A stretch of 64,000 nt of DNA from Mycolicibacterium canariasense (GCF_002101555.1 NZ_LQOL01000111.1:62001-126000); one strand, 5' to 3'; positions 39,935 through 50,071 are shown, counted from the stretch's first letter. Notes: a model not told the origin generated them from the letters alone. Made by a program: numbers and translations.

Positions 39935-40942
39935 GTGAAGAAGACCGTCCTGACAAGAGCACTGACCACCGTCATCGGCATCGCCGCGGTCGCGGCCACG
40001 GTAGCGGCCTGCGGTAGCGGAAAGGCCCCAGGCGGCGGCAACAGCAGTCCAGCCGGTGGCGGCGGCGCGATCACCCTGGGCTTCGCCCAGGTGGGCGCCG
40101 AAAGCGGCTGGCGCACCGCCAACACCGAATCCATCAAGAGCGCCGCCAAGGCCGCCGGCATCGACCTGAAGTTCGCCGACGCCAACGGTGAACAGGAGAA
40201 GCAGATCACCGCGATCCGCTCGTTCATCCAGCAGGGGGTCAATGTCATCGCCTTCAGCCCCGTCGTGCGTACCGGTTGGGACGCCGTGCTGTTGGAGGCC
40301 AAGAATGCGAACATCCCGGTGATCCTGACCGACCGGGCGATCGATACCCAGGAGAAGGACGTCTACAAGACCTTCATCGGCGCGGATTTCGTCGAAGAGG
40401 GTCGGCGGGCCGGACGCTGGGTCGCCGATCAGTACGCCAACACACCCCGGCCGGTCAACATCGTCCAACTGGAGGGCACCACCGGTGCCGACCCGGCGAT
40501 CGACCGCAATACCGGTTTCAAGGACGGCATTTCGGCCAATCCGAACCTGCACGTCGTGGCATCGCAGACCGGCGACTTCACCCGCTCCGGCGGTAAGCAG
40601 GTGATGGAGGCGCTGCTGAAATCCACCCCGCAGATCGATGTGGTCTTCGCGCAGAACGACGATATGGGCCTGGGCGCGATGGAGGCCATCGAAGCCGCGG
40701 GCAAGGTGCCGGGCAAGGACATCAAGATCGTCGCGATCGACGCCACCCATGACGGTATGCAGGCATTGGCCGACGGCAAGTTCAACTACATCGTCGAATG
40801 CAACCCATTGCTCGGCCCCCAGCTGATGGATCTGGTGAAGAAGGTGGCCGCCGGCGAGCAGGTCCCGCCGCGGATCGTGACTCCCGACGAGGCCTTCGAT
40901 CAGCAGCAGGCGATCAAAGCCCTGCCCGAGCGTCAGTACTGA
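39935..40942 (+). CDS. Sugar ABC transporter substrate-binding lipoprotein (YtfQ-like)
   Basis: A 335-residue lipoprotein with a signal peptide and lipobox VAAC (Cys26). The mature part is a periplasmic-binding-protein-1 fold: ITLGFAQVGAESGWRTANTE (~residue 50) is characteristic of YtfQ, the galactofuranose/arabinose-binding protein of E. coli; ALLEAKNANIPVILTDRAID follows. GTG 39935 is preceded by AGGAG; the frame is open upstream but without signal sequence. It is the first gene of a six-gene plus-strand operon. Confidence 0.85.
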   Translation: MKKTVLTRALTTVIGIAAVAATVAACGSGKAPGGGNSSPAGGGGAITLGFAQVGAESGWRTANTESIKSAAKAAGIDLKFADANGEQEKQITAIRSFIQQGVNVIAFSPVVRTGWDAVLLEAKNANIPVILTDRAIDTQEKDVYKTFIGADFVEEGRRAGRWVADQYANTPRPVNIVQLEGTTGADPAIDRNTGFKDGISANPNLHVVASQTGDFTRSGGKQVMEALLKSTPQIDVVFAQNDDMGLGAMEAIEAAGKVPGKDIKIVAIDATHDGMQALADGKFNYIVECNPLLGPQLMDLVKKVAAGEQVPPRIVTPDEAFDQQQAIKALPERQY

Positions 40943-40952
40943 GCGACGACTC

Positions 40953-42464
40953 ATGGACCAGCGTGGCGCCGTGGTGCAGATGCGGGATATCGGTATCGAG
41001 TTCCCTGGCGTGAAAGCGCTTGATGGCGTGGACTTTCGGTTGCTTCCCGGCGAGGTGCATGCCCTGATGGGCGAGAACGGGGCCGGCAAGTCCACGCTCA
41101 TCAAGGCGCTCACCGGGGTGTACCAGATCGACTCCGGGCAGATCCTGCTCGACGGTGTCCCCCGGTCGTTCGGCAGCCCACGACAGTCCCAGGAAGCCGG
41201 GATCAGCACCGTCTACCAGGAGGTGAATCTCTGCCCGAATCTGTCGGTCGGCGAGAACATCCTGCTGGGACGTGAACCCCGGCGCTGGGGTCGCATCGAC
41301 TACCGGGCGCTGCACCGCCGGGCCGCCGAGCTGCTCACCGAACTGGAACTGGCCATCGATCCCCGATCGCGGTTGGGTGCCCACCCGATCGCCGTCCAGC
41401 AGTTGGTCGCGATCACCCGGGCCACCGCGGCCAAGGCCCGGGTGCTCATCCTCGACGAACCGACCTCCAGCCTGGACACCGGTGAGGTCGCCGAATTGTT
41501 CGGCGTCATCAGGCGGTTACGCGACGCCGGCACCGCGATCCTGTTCGTCTCGCATTTCCTCGATCAGATCTACGCGATCGCCGACCGGATCACCGTGTTA
41601 CGCAACGGCAAACTCGTCGGCGAATACCCGACCGCCGAGCTACCCCGGGTGCAGCTGGTCACCGCCATGCTGGGCCGCGCGGCGGATGTCCTCGACGAGG
41701 TGGCCGACAACGCGGCCCGCGCCACGGTCGACGTCAACACCACACCGGTGGTGTCGATCGACCGGTTCGGACGCCCGCCGGCCGTGGCACCGGTCACCCT
41801 GGACATCCACCGCGGCGAGATCATCGGCCTGGCCGGCCTGCTGGGGTCCGGACGCACCGAACTGGCCCGGCTGATCTTCGGTGCCGACCGGGCCACCACC
41901 GGGGCGCTGGCGGTGAACGGCGGCAAGGTGGCCATCCGCACCCCGCGCGCGGCCATCGGCCGCCGCTTCGCCTTCACCTCCGAGAACCGCAAGGACGAGG
42001 GAGTTTTCGGCGACCTCACGGTGCGGGACAATCTGGTGCTGGCCCTGCAGGCCCGGCGCGGCTTCGCCCGTCCCCTGTCGGCCAAGGCCAAGAACGACCT
42101 GGTGGACAAGTACATGGAAGCCCTGGACATCCGGCCCCGCCGGCCCGACGCCCTGATGAAGAACCTCAGCGGCGGCAACCAGCAGAAGGTGTTGCTGGCT
42201 CGCTGGCTCATCACCGAGCCCGAACTGTTCATCCTGGACGAACCGACCCGCGGCATCGATATCGGGGCGAAAGCCCAGATCCAGCAACTCGTCACAGACC
42301 TGGCGGCCGACGGTATGGCGGTGTTGTTCATCTCCGCCGAACTCGACGAGGTGCGGCGGGTATCGCACCGCATCGCGGTGATGCGTGACCGGCACAACGT
42401 CGCCCAGGTGGACGCCGACGAGAGCGACAATCTGACCGAACTGATCGCGGCGAGCCCGGCATGA
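40953..42464 (+). CDS. Sugar ABC transporter ATPase (CUT2, YtfR-like)
   Basis: A 503-residue protein with two fused ATP-binding domains. The first has Walker A GENGAGKST (~residue 43) and Walker B ARVLILDEPTSSLD; the second has the degenerate P-loop GLLGSGRTEL (~290), the signature LSGGNQQKVLLARWL (~405) and LFILDEPTRGIDIG. A complete first and degenerate second site are typical of the CUT2 (ribose/galactose) class. It energises the two permeases encoded next. Confidence 0.9.
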   Translation: MDQRGAVVQMRDIGIEFPGVKALDGVDFRLLPGEVHALMGENGAGKSTLIKALTGVYQIDSGQILLDGVPRSFGSPRQSQEAGISTVYQEVNLCPNLSVGENILLGREPRRWGRIDYRALHRRAAELLTELELAIDPRSRLGAHPIAVQQLVAITRATAAKARVLILDEPTSSLDTGEVAELFGVIRRLRDAGTAILFVSHFLDQIYAIADRITVLRNGKLVGEYPTAELPRVQLVTAMLGRAADVLDEVADNAARATVDVNTTPVVSIDRFGRPPAVAPVTLDIHRGEIIGLAGLLGSGRTELARLIFGADRATTGALAVNGGKVAIRTPRAAIGRRFAFTSENRKDEGVFGDLTVRDNLVLALQARRGFARPLSAKAKNDLVDKYMEALDIRPRRPDALMKNLSGGNQQKVLLARWLITEPELFILDEPTRGIDIGAKAQIQQLVTDLAADGMAVLFISAELDEVRRVSHRIAVMRDRHNVAQVDADESDNLTELIAASPA

Positions 42465-43519
42465 TCAAGAAACTCGCTGCCCATCAACTGTTCTGGCCGC
42501 TACTGGCACTCGTCGCTCTGCTCGCGGTGAACACCGCGCTCTCCCCCGGGTTCCTGGCCATCCGCATCCAGAACGGCCACCTGTACGGCAGCCTCATCGA
42601 CATCCTGCGCAACGGCGCCCCGATCCTGCTGGTGGCGTTGGGCATGACACTGGTGATCGCCTCCCGCGGGATCGACCTTTCCGTCGGCGCGGTGGTGGCC
42701 ATCGCGGGTGCGGTGGCGTGCGCCCACATCGCGGCCTCTGCGACTCCGGACAGCCCGGGCACCGTGCTGTCGGCGATGGCCCTCGCGGTGCTGGTGGCCT
42801 GCGTGCTCGGACTCTGGAACGCAACCCTGGTGGCGCTGCTAGGCATTCAGCCGATCATCGCGACACTGGTGCTGATGACGGCCGGCCGCGGGATCGCCCT
42901 GTTCGTCACCGAAGGCCAGATCGTCACCGTCACCAGCGCCCCGTTCAAAATGCTCGGCGCCGGTTACCTTTTCGGCCTGCCCGTGGCCATCCTGGTCAGC
43001 CTCGCCATCTTCGTCGTGATCGGCCTGCTCACCCGGCGCACCGCGCTGGGCATGCTGCTCGAAGCCGTCGGAATCAACCCGGAAGCCAGCAGACTGGCCG
43101 GGGTGCGCAGCCGCACCATCGTTTTCGCGGTGTACGTGTTCTGCGCGCTGTGTGCCGGCATCGCCGGATTGATGATCGCCTCGAACATCTCCGCGGCCGA
43201 TGCCAACAACGCCGGCCTGTGGATCGAGATGGACGCCATCCTGGCCGTGGTGATCGGCGGCACCTCGTTGCTCGGCGGCCGCTACAGCCTGACCGGAACC
43301 TTGATCGGGGCGCTGATCATCCAATCCCTGACCACCACCGTGTACACCCTCGGTATTCGTCCGGAGGTCACCCTGGTGTTCAAATCCCTTGTCGTGGTGG
43401 CGGTATGCCTGATGCAGTCCGCTCGGTTCCGGGCACTGTTCACCCGTCGGGGCCGGCGTGCCACACCCGCACCACCGGCGCCGGTCGTCGATCCCGTCGA
43501 GACGAAGGTGCACGCATGA
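42461..43519 (+). CDS. Sugar ABC transporter permease (YtfT-like)
   Basis: A 352-residue CUT2 permease with about 10 membrane helices. The family segment LVALGMTLVIASRGIDLSVGAVVAIAG (~residue 62) and the coupling region GINPEASRLAGVRSR (~205) are clear. ATG overlaps the ATPase stop (ATGA). It pairs with the next permease as a heterodimer. Confidence 0.9.
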   Translation: MIKKLAAHQLFWPLLALVALLAVNTALSPGFLAIRIQNGHLYGSLIDILRNGAPILLVALGMTLVIASRGIDLSVGAVVAIAGAVACAHIAASATPDSPGTVLSAMALAVLVACVLGLWNATLVALLGIQPIIATLVLMTAGRGIALFVTEGQIVTVTSAPFKMLGAGYLFGLPVAILVSLAIFVVIGLLTRRTALGMLLEAVGINPEASRLAGVRSRTIVFAVYVFCALCAGIAGLMIASNISAADANNAGLWIEMDAILAVVIGGTSLLGGRYSLTGTLIGALIIQSLTTTVYTLGIRPEVTLVFKSLVVVAVCLMQSARFRALFTRRGRRATPAPPAPVVDPVETKVHA

Positions 43520-44505
43520 CAGCCACGTTGGCGGCACCGTCGGCGGGCATCCGGCGGTTGGCCGCCGGCCGATTCACCGGGCCGATCGCCACCCTGGTGT
43601 TGTTCGTGGTGCTGTTCGCCGGTGTGCTCAACCGCTTCGACTTCGCCAGTCCCACCCAGGTTTTCCTCAATCTCTTCGTCGACAACGCCTACCTCATCGT
43701 GCTGGCCGTCGGGATGACGTTCGTGATCCTCACCGGCGGCATCGATCTGAGTGTCGGATCGGTGGTCGCACTGTCGACGGTGATCCTGGCCAAGACACTG
43801 CAACTGGGCTGGCCCACGCCGGTGGCGATGGTCACCGTCATGCTCGTCGGCCCAGCGCTGGGCCTGATCATGGGCGTGATGATCGAACGTTTCGACGTGC
43901 AGCCGTTCGTGGCGACACTGGCCGGCATGTTCGCCGCCCGCGGGATGTGTTATGTCATCAGCGTCGACTCGCTGCCCATCAAGGACCCCGCGGTCCGCAC
44001 CCTGGGCCTGCACTACCTGTACCTCTACGACGACAAGTTCATTCGCTGGCCGGTCGTCATCGCACTGGCCGTGCTGGCGGTGGCGCTCTACGTCTTGCAC
44101 CTGACCCGGTTCGGCCGCACCGTCTACGCCGTCGGCGGCAACAGGCAATCGGCACAACTGATGGGCCTGGACGCCGGACGGACCCGGGTGTCGGTGTACG
44201 TCATCAGCGGCTTCTGCGCCTCCCTGGCCGGCATCTTGCTGGCCGTACAGAAGTTGTCCGGCTACAGCCTCAACGGGGTCGGGTTGGAACTCGACACCAT
44301 CGCCGCCGCGGTGATCGGCGGTGTCGTGCTGGCCGGCGGCGTGGGTTACGTGGCCGGCGCGCTGATCGGGGTGCTGGTGTTGGGCACCATCGAAACCTTC
44401 GTCACCGCCGCGAGCCTGGACTCCTACTGGACCAGAATCATGACCGGGGCGTTGTTGCTGGTCTTCGTGCTGGTTCAGCGTGTCCTGGTGAGGCCGACCA
44501 CATGA
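43516..44505 (+). CDS. Sugar ABC transporter permease (YjfF-like)
   Basis: A 329-residue CUT2 permease. VGMTFVILTGGIDLSVGSVVALSTV (~residue 65) and the cytoplasmic VYAVGGNRQSAQLMGLDAGRTR (~205) are typical, and PIKDPAV (~155) is a YjfF-like segment. ATG 43516 overlaps the previous stop (ATGA); the open frame continues upstream inside the other permease gene and is not used. Confidence 0.9.
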   Translation: MTATLAAPSAGIRRLAAGRFTGPIATLVLFVVLFAGVLNRFDFASPTQVFLNLFVDNAYLIVLAVGMTFVILTGGIDLSVGSVVALSTVILAKTLQLGWPTPVAMVTVMLVGPALGLIMGVMIERFDVQPFVATLAGMFAARGMCYVISVDSLPIKDPAVRTLGLHYLYLYDDKFIRWPVVIALAVLAVALYVLHLTRFGRTVYAVGGNRQSAQLMGLDAGRTRVSVYVISGFCASLAGILLAVQKLSGYSLNGVGLELDTIAAAVIGGVVLAGGVGYVAGALIGVLVLGTIETFVTAASLDSYWTRIMTGALLLVFVLVQRVLVRPTT

Positions 44506-45527
44506 GCCGCGGCAATAATAGAGCGATGAGCCGCAAGCCAGTCATGTCCGACGTTGCCCGGCTCGCCGGTGTGTCACATCAGACGGTGTCACGAGTGATC
44601 AACGGGTCCAGCAGCATCCGGCCCGAAACCCGGGAGCGGGTGCAGCACGCCATCGCGCAGCTCGGGTACCGGCCCAACAGTGTGGCGCGTGCGCTGGTCA
44701 CCAGTAAGTCCGGCATCATCGGCATCATCGGCAGTAGCACCGCCCAGTACGGCCCATCCAGCATCCAGCGCTCGGTCGAGGAATCGGCCCGTGAGGCGGG
44801 GTTCTTCTCCAGTTCGGTGACGCTGGCCGCGGTGACCCGGCAGGAGATCCGGGGGGCGCTCGATCATCTGTCCCGTCTCGCGGTGGAAGCCATCGTCATG
44901 ATCGCGGCCCAACAGGACGCCCTCAACGTGGTGTACTCCGAGGACTTCGGGGTCCCGGTGATCGTCGTCGAGGGTGACCTGTCCGGCTCCGGGCTGTCCG
45001 TCGGTGTCGACCAGGTCGGCGCGGCCCGCACCGCGACGCAACACCTCATCGACCTCGGGCACACCGAGATTGCCCACGTCGCCGGTCCGGACGGCTGGCC
45101 GGAGGCCGCGGGACGCACCAAGGGCTACCTCGATGCGATGCTGGCCGCCCGGTTGGCCCCACGCCCGGAGCACAAGGGCGACTGGAGCGCCGCCCGCGGC
45201 TATGCCCTCGGCCGTGAGGTCGCCGCCGACCGGGACCTCACAGCAGTTTTCGCCGCCAACGATCACATGGCCATCGGGGTGCTGCATGCGCTGGCCGAGG
45301 CGGGCCGCCGGGTACCCGAGGACATCAGCGTGGTGGGGTTCGACGACATCCCCGAGGCCCCGTACCTCATCCCGGCGCTCACCACCATCCGGCAGGATTT
45401 CGCGGCGGTCGGCCACCAGGCCATCGCCATGGTGAAGGCCCAGCTGACCGGCATCGAATGCGAAACTTCCTTGCTCCCTTCGGATCTGGTGATTCGCGAG
45501 AGCACCGCTGCACCCAGGACGGACTAG
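44502..45527 (+). CDS. LacI-family transcriptional regulator of the sugar cluster
   Basis: A 341-residue repressor. The N-terminal helix-turn-helix and hinge read VMSDVARLAGVSHQTVSRVI (~14-33) and later YRPNSVARAL; the C-terminal sugar-binding domain has LGHTEIAHVAGP (~190) and VFAANDHMAIGVLHAL (~250). ATG 44502 overlaps the permease stop (ATGA); ATG 44526 is an alternative. It lies between the transporter and galM genes and probably binds the TGTTAACGTTAACA-like palindromes at both ends of the 17-kb cluster. Confidence 0.9.
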   Translation: MSRGNNRAMSRKPVMSDVARLAGVSHQTVSRVINGSSSIRPETRERVQHAIAQLGYRPNSVARALVTSKSGIIGIIGSSTAQYGPSSIQRSVEESAREAGFFSSSVTLAAVTRQEIRGALDHLSRLAVEAIVMIAAQQDALNVVYSEDFGVPVIVVEGDLSGSGLSVGVDQVGAARTATQHLIDLGHTEIAHVAGPDGWPEAAGRTKGYLDAMLAARLAPRPEHKGDWSAARGYALGREVAADRDLTAVFAANDHMAIGVLHALAEAGRRVPEDISVVGFDDIPEAPYLIPALTTIRQDFAAVGHQAIAMVKAQLTGIECETSLLPSDLVIRESTAAPRTD

Positions 45528-46459
45528 TGCACACAGACCAACGCACCGTCCATGGCGTCGAATACACCCTGGCAGACGGGCCGGCCCGCGCAGTCATCAC
45601 CGGCGTCGGCGCGGCCATCAGAGCGCTGGCGGTCGGCGGCGTCGACCTGACGCCGGGATACCGTGGCGATCGGCTGCGGCCGTTCTACTCCGGCACCGTG
45701 CTGGCGCCCTGGCCGAACCGGGTGCGCGACGCCAGGTGGGTCTACCGCGGCAGCACCCAGCTCCTCGACGTCACCGAACCGCAACGCGATAACGCGCTAC
45801 ACGGCCTGTTGTGCTTTACCGAATACCGTCTGATGGAGCAGACCGCCACCACGGTGATGCTTGGTGCGCAGGTCTTTCCGCAGCACGGGTATCCGTTCCA
45901 TCTGGACACCACGGTGCTCTACCGGCTGGCCGAGGACGGGCTGCGTGCCACGCACACCGTCGAGAACCTGGGATCCGATCCGGCTCCGGTCGCGCTGGGC
46001 ACACACCCGTTCCTGTGCATCGGCGGTGTCCCGACATCCGAGTTGACCCTGACCGTCTCGGCCGACACCCATATCGACGTCGACGAACGCCTGAATCCGA
46101 CCGGCACCAGCCCGGTGCAGGGCAGCTACTGGGATCTGCGGGTCGGCCGCCGGGTGGCGGATCTCGATCTCGACGACGCCTGGACGGGACTGCACATCAC
46201 CGACGGTGGCAGTGTGCACTCGCTACGGGCGCCCGACGGTCAAACCGTATCCCTGTGGGCTGACCAGCAATTCGGGTACATCCAGGTGTTCACCACGCGC
46301 CGGTACCCGGTGGGCGACCAGTTCGTCACCGCGGTGGCCGTCGAACCGATGACCGCGCCCGCCGACGCGCTCAACAGCGGCGAGGGCCTGCGCTGGCTGG
46401 AGCCCGGCGACAGTTGGTCGGCGTCGTGGTCGATCCGCTACCGGGCCGGCAGTCAGTAG
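45527..46459 (+). CDS. galM: Aldose 1-epimerase (mutarotase)
   Basis: A 310-residue enzyme interconverting alpha and beta anomers of galactose or arabinose. Substrate Arg/His are in PWPNRVRDARW (~64) and NALHGLL (~88), the catalytic His in LGTHPFLCI (~165) and the catalytic Glu in VAVEPMTAPADAL (~275). GTG 45527 overlaps the lacI-type gene stop by one base (TAGTG). Its end overlaps the convergent galK by 7 bp. Confidence 0.9.
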   Translation: MHTDQRTVHGVEYTLADGPARAVITGVGAAIRALAVGGVDLTPGYRGDRLRPFYSGTVLAPWPNRVRDARWVYRGSTQLLDVTEPQRDNALHGLLCFTEYRLMEQTATTVMLGAQVFPQHGYPFHLDTTVLYRLAEDGLRATHTVENLGSDPAPVALGTHPFLCIGGVPTSELTLTVSADTHIDVDERLNPTGTSPVQGSYWDLRVGRRVADLDLDDAWTGLHITDGGSVHSLRAPDGQTVSLWADQQFGYIQVFTTRRYPVGDQFVTAVAVEPMTAPADALNSGEGLRWLEPGDSWSASWSIRYRAGSQ

Positions 46460-47682
46460 ACGCGGCGCGCCGCCGCACTGGGAATCGCGTACAGGAAGTC
46501 GGGTTCGGGAAATCCGCTGTCCCGGGCGGCTCGACGGGCCGCCTCGATGACGAAGCCGACCCGGTCCGACCGGATGAGGGCCAGCGCCGACCCGCCGAAG
46601 CCGCCGCCGATCATCCGTGCCCCGAGTGCCCCGGCCGCCAGCGCGGCGTCCACCGCGGTGTCGAGTTCCGGCGAGCTGACCACCAGGTCGTCACGCAGCG
46701 AGGCGTGCGACGCGGTGAGAAGCGGCCCGACGGCGGCGATCTCGCCCGAGCGCAGGGCGGTGGCGGCGCCGGCGACCCGGCGGATCTCGGTCAGCACGTG
46801 CCGTAGCACCCGCCGCAGCGCCGGGTCGTCGGCGTCGGCGCAGTTGAGCACCGCGTCCACATCGTCGTTGTCGTACAGCGCGGTGCGCGGGATCCGTGCA
46901 CACACCCGTTCCACGCGGGAGCGCCGCAGACCGTAGCCGCCGTCGACCAGCCGGTGCGCGGCATTGGTGTTGATCACCAGCAGCGCCAATCCGGAGGGCC
47001 GGCAGTCGAACGGCAGGTGTTCGGCCCCGAAGGTGCTGCAATCCAGCAGCATCGCGTGTCCGGGCCTGGCGCGTAAGGCCACCGACTGGTCCATTCCGCC
47101 GGTGGCGGCGCCTACCACGACGTTCTCGGCGGTGATGCAGTCACGGGCCAGGGTGCGCCGGCCGGCGTCATCGGTCGCCGCACCGAACAACTCGGCGATC
47201 GCCAGGGCCGTGGCCGACTCCAGCGCGGCCGAGCTGGACAGGCCCGCGCCCTGCGGCACCGACGAGTGCACCGCGATGTCCAGCCCGGGGATGCGGGCGA
47301 TGGTGTCGTGGTAGGTCATCGCCCACGGCACACCGGCCACGTAACCAGCCCAGCCGCGGGGCTGCCGGGGCGCGATCTCGGCACCGCTGCCCTCCCAGCC
47401 GTCGTCATGGCCGGTGGACACCATCCGCAGCCGGTCATGATTGTGCACCCGAACGGCGACCGCGGTGGCGTACGGCAGCGCGAAGGGCATGACCTTGGCG
47501 CCGATGTAGTCGATGTGCTCGCCGATCAGGTTCACCCGACCGGGCGCCACCCACACGCCGTCGGGCCCGCCGCCGAACCGGTGCTGGAACAGTTCGGCCG
47601 CCCGGTCGCAGAGCTCTTCGTGGGCAACGGGTTCCACCATGTTCAGCCTGTTCACGACGCGACGGACCGTTGAGGTTCTCAT
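46453..47682 (-). CDS. galK: Galactokinase
   Basis: A 409-residue GHMP kinase producing galactose 1-phosphate. Motifs: galactokinase signature GRVNLIGEHIDY (~48), ATP loop VPQGAGLSSSAALE (~140), catalytic Asp in TGGMDQSVAL (~195) and the third motif ARMIGGGFGGSALAL (~355). ATG 47682 overlaps the galT stop (ATGA); a second Met 14 codons downstream is possible. The frame remains open far upstream through galT, but that portion is antisense noise. Confidence 0.95.
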   Translation of the reverse strand: MRTSTVRRVVNRLNMVEPVAHEELCDRAAELFQHRFGGGPDGVWVAPGRVNLIGEHIDYIGAKVMPFALPYATAVAVRVHNHDRLRMVSTGHDDGWEGSGAEIAPRQPRGWAGYVAGVPWAMTYHDTIARIPGLDIAVHSSVPQGAGLSSSAALESATALAIAELFGAATDDAGRRTLARDCITAENVVVGAATGGMDQSVALRARPGHAMLLDCSTFGAEHLPFDCRPSGLALLVINTNAAHRLVDGGYGLRRSRVERVCARIPRTALYDNDDVDAVLNCADADDPALRRVLRHVLTEIRRVAGAATALRSGEIAAVGPLLTASHASLRDDLVVSSPELDTAVDAALAAGALGARMIGGGFGGSALALIRSDRVGFVIEAARRAARDSGFPEPDFLYAIPSAAARRVY

Positions 47683-48818
47683 GCCACCTCCCGCAGCCGA
47701 TCGGCGATGCGCTCCGGTGTGGTGTCGCTGATCCACGCGCCCATCCCCGATTCCGAACCGGCCAGATACTTCATCCGGCCCGGCGACCGCATGAGCGAGA
47801 ACAGTTGCAGGTGCAACCGCGCGTAGGCCCGGTCGGGACCGATCGGTGCCTGATGCCAGGCCGCGATATAGGGAGTCTGTGCCACCCCGTCGAAGAAGCG
47901 GTCCACCCGGGCCAGCAAGTTCAGGTAGACCGCGGCCAACTCCTCGCGTTCGGGCCCCGACAGTGCCGGGAAGTCGGGCACATCGCGGTGCGGAATCAGC
48001 TGGATCTCCAGCGGCCAGCGTGCCGCGGCGGGCACGAAGGCGGTCCAGTGTTCGCCGGCGACGAGCAACCGGCGCCCGGAATGCTGCTCGGCGGCAAGGA
48101 CATCGGCCATCAGGTTGCGACCGGTGGCCGCAGCGTGCCTGCGGGCCTGTTCCACCAGGGCGCGGGTCCGCGCCGGCTGGAACGGATAGGCGTAGATCTG
48201 GCCGTGTGGATGCGTCAGCGTCACCCCGATCTCGCGGCCGCGGTTCTCGAAGCAGAACACCTGCTGCACCCCGGGTATCTCGGAGAGTTCGGCGGTGCGG
48301 TCGGCCCACGCCTCGATGACGGTCCGGGCCCGCCGATGCCCCAACTCGGCGAAACTGGCGTGCGGATCGCTGGTGAAGCACACCACCTCGCAACTGCCCC
48401 GGCCCGGGGCTTGCGGCCACAGCGGCTCCCCGTCGACCAGCGACGCCGTCGGGACCGCGTGTTCCGACAGGGCCGGAAACCGGTTCTCGAACACCACGAC
48501 GTCGTAGTCGGCCGCCGGGATCTCGGTGGCCGGCGAGCCCGCCCGAGTGGGCGCCAGTGGTGAGGCGTCGGCAGCGGGCAGGAAGGTCCGGTCCATCCGT
48601 TGGGCGGCGATGGTGACCCACTCGCCGGTCAGCACGTCATACCGCAGGTGCGAGTCCGCCACCATCGGCTCGAGGTTTCTGGTGTCGGTCAGTCCACCCG
48701 TGCGCCGCATCCTGCCGTCGGCGGCGAGTTCGTCGAAGTAGATGAGGCGACGCCCGTCGGCCAGGGTGGTGACCGTCTTGCCGACCATGGCCGATAAGGG
48801 AGATGGCAAGGTGGGCAC
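47679..48818 (-). CDS. galT: Galactose-1-phosphate uridylyltransferase
   Basis: A 379-residue Leloir enzyme exchanging UDP between glucose 1-phosphate and galactose 1-phosphate. The active-site HPHGQIYAYP (~190) is diagnostic; VVFENRFPAL (~108) and WPLEIQLIPHRDVPDF (~270) supply further substrate and metal contacts. It starts at GTG 48818, 5 bp after the upstream permease stop, and continues the minus-strand operon SBP-ATPase-permease-galT-galK. Confidence 0.9.
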   Translation of the reverse strand: MPTLPSPLSAMVGKTVTTLADGRRLIYFDELAADGRMRRTGGLTDTRNLEPMVADSHLRYDVLTGEWVTIAAQRMDRTFLPAADASPLAPTRAGSPATEIPAADYDVVVFENRFPALSEHAVPTASLVDGEPLWPQAPGRGSCEVVCFTSDPHASFAELGHRRARTVIEAWADRTAELSEIPGVQQVFCFENRGREIGVTLTHPHGQIYAYPFQPARTRALVEQARRHAAATGRNLMADVLAAEQHSGRRLLVAGEHWTAFVPAAARWPLEIQLIPHRDVPDFPALSGPEREELAAVYLNLLARVDRFFDGVAQTPYIAAWHQAPIGPDRAYARLHLQLFSLMRSPGRMKYLAGSESGMGAWISDTTPERIADRLREVA

Positions 48819-48823
48819 CGGGT

Positions 48824-50071
48824 TTATCTCCCGCCCCTGCGCTTGTTGTAGATGTCGAAGCCGACGGCGGCCAGCAGCACCAGACCCTTGATGACCTGCT
48901 GGACATCGCTGCCGATGCCGATGATCGACATCCCGTTGTTCAGCACGCCGAGCACCAGGCCGCCGATGATGGCGCCGAACACGGTGCCCACCCCGCCGCT
49001 CGACGATGCCCCGCCGATGAACGCGGCGGCAATGGCTTCCAGTTCGAAGTTGATACCGGCCTGCGGCGTCGCGGAATTCAGCCGGGCGGCGAACAACAGC
49101 CCGGCCACCGCGGCGAGCATTCCCATGTTGACGAACACCAGCAGGGTGACGCGTTTGTTGCGGACCCCGGACAGGCTGGCGGCCGCGGCGTTACCGCCCA
49201 CCGCGTACACCTGGCGCCCGAATACGGTGTTGCGCATCATGAAGGCGTAGACCAGGGTCAGCACCACCAGGATGATGCCGACGATCGGAACGCCGCGGTA
49301 ACTGGCCAACAGCAGGGTGACCGCGGCCAGTGCTGCGACGATGCCGACGCACTTCGCAATGAACAGCGTCTTGCTCGAAACCTGTTGTCCGTAGCGCAAT
49401 TGGGCACGGCGCCGCCGGATCTGCATGACGACGGTGGCCACCATGGCAATACCACCCAGGATGACGGTGGGCCAGTGATACAGCGCGGCGTTGCCGAGTT
49501 CGGGCAGGAAGCCGCTGCTGATCTGCTCCAGGCCGCGCGGCATCGGCGCGATCGACTGTCCCTCGAGCAGGTATTGGGTGGCGCCGCGGAACACCAGCAT
49601 GCCGCCGAGTGTCACGATGAACGACGGGATACCGACGTAGGCGATCCAGAAGCCCTGCCAGGCCCCGATGAGGGCCCCCATCCCGATGCACAGCAGCGTC
49701 GCCAGCAGCCAGGGCATGTCGTTGCGCACCATGAGGACACCGGCCATCGCGCCGGTGAAGGCGGCCACCGACCCGACCGAAAGGTCGATGTGGCCGTTGA
49801 TGATCACGATGACCATCCCGATGGCCAGCACCAGGATGTAGCCGTTCTGCTGGATGATGTTGGTGACGTTCAGCGGTTTGAGCACGATGCCGCCGGTCCA
49901 GACCTGGAACAGCAGCAGGATGGCGATGAGCGCCACGACCATGCCCGACTGCCGCACATGCGACATCAGGAACCGGGAGACCGCATTTCCGCCGCGGGTG
50001 GGCGCGCTGGAATCGTCCGGACGCTGCGGTGCGGCGCTGCCCGGTGACGTTTGTTTGGTGGTGATGGTCAC
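48824..50071 (-). CDS. Sugar ABC transporter permease (GguB/MmsB-like)
   Basis: A 415-residue CUT2 permease with a polar N-terminal extension and about 11 helices. LAIGMVIVIINGHIDLSVGSVAAFTG (~90) and VYAVGGNAAAASLSGVRNKR (~280) are clear. It is larger than the YtfT-like permeases and resembles the single permeases of the ChvE-GguAB/MmsAB multiple-sugar system, which form homodimers. GTG overlaps the ATPase stop (GTGA). Confidence 0.9.
   Translation of the reverse strand: MTITTKQTSPGSAAPQRPDDSSAPTRGGNAVSRFLMSHVRQSGMVVALIAILLLFQVWTGGIVLKPLNVTNIIQQNGYILVLAIGMVIVIINGHIDLSVGSVAAFTGAMAGVLMVRNDMPWLLATLLCIGMGALIGAWQGFWIAYVGIPSFIVTLGGMLVFRGATQYLLEGQSIAPMPRGLEQISSGFLPELGNAALYHWPTVILGGIAMVATVVMQIRRRRAQLRYGQQVSSKTLFIAKCVGIVAALAAVTLLLASYRGVPIVGIILVVLTLVYAFMMRNTVFGRQVYAVGGNAAAASLSGVRNKRVTLLVFVNMGMLAAVAGLLFAARLNSATPQAGINFELEAIAAAFIGGASSSGGVGTVFGAIIGGLVLGVLNNGMSIIGIGSDVQQVIKGLVLLAAVGFDIYNKRRGGR

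Noticed and set aside
46453..48621. 722-codon frame that would extend galK upstream
   Set aside because: The upstream part is an alternative frame of galT; the ATGA overlap at 47682 gives a normal-length galactokinase.
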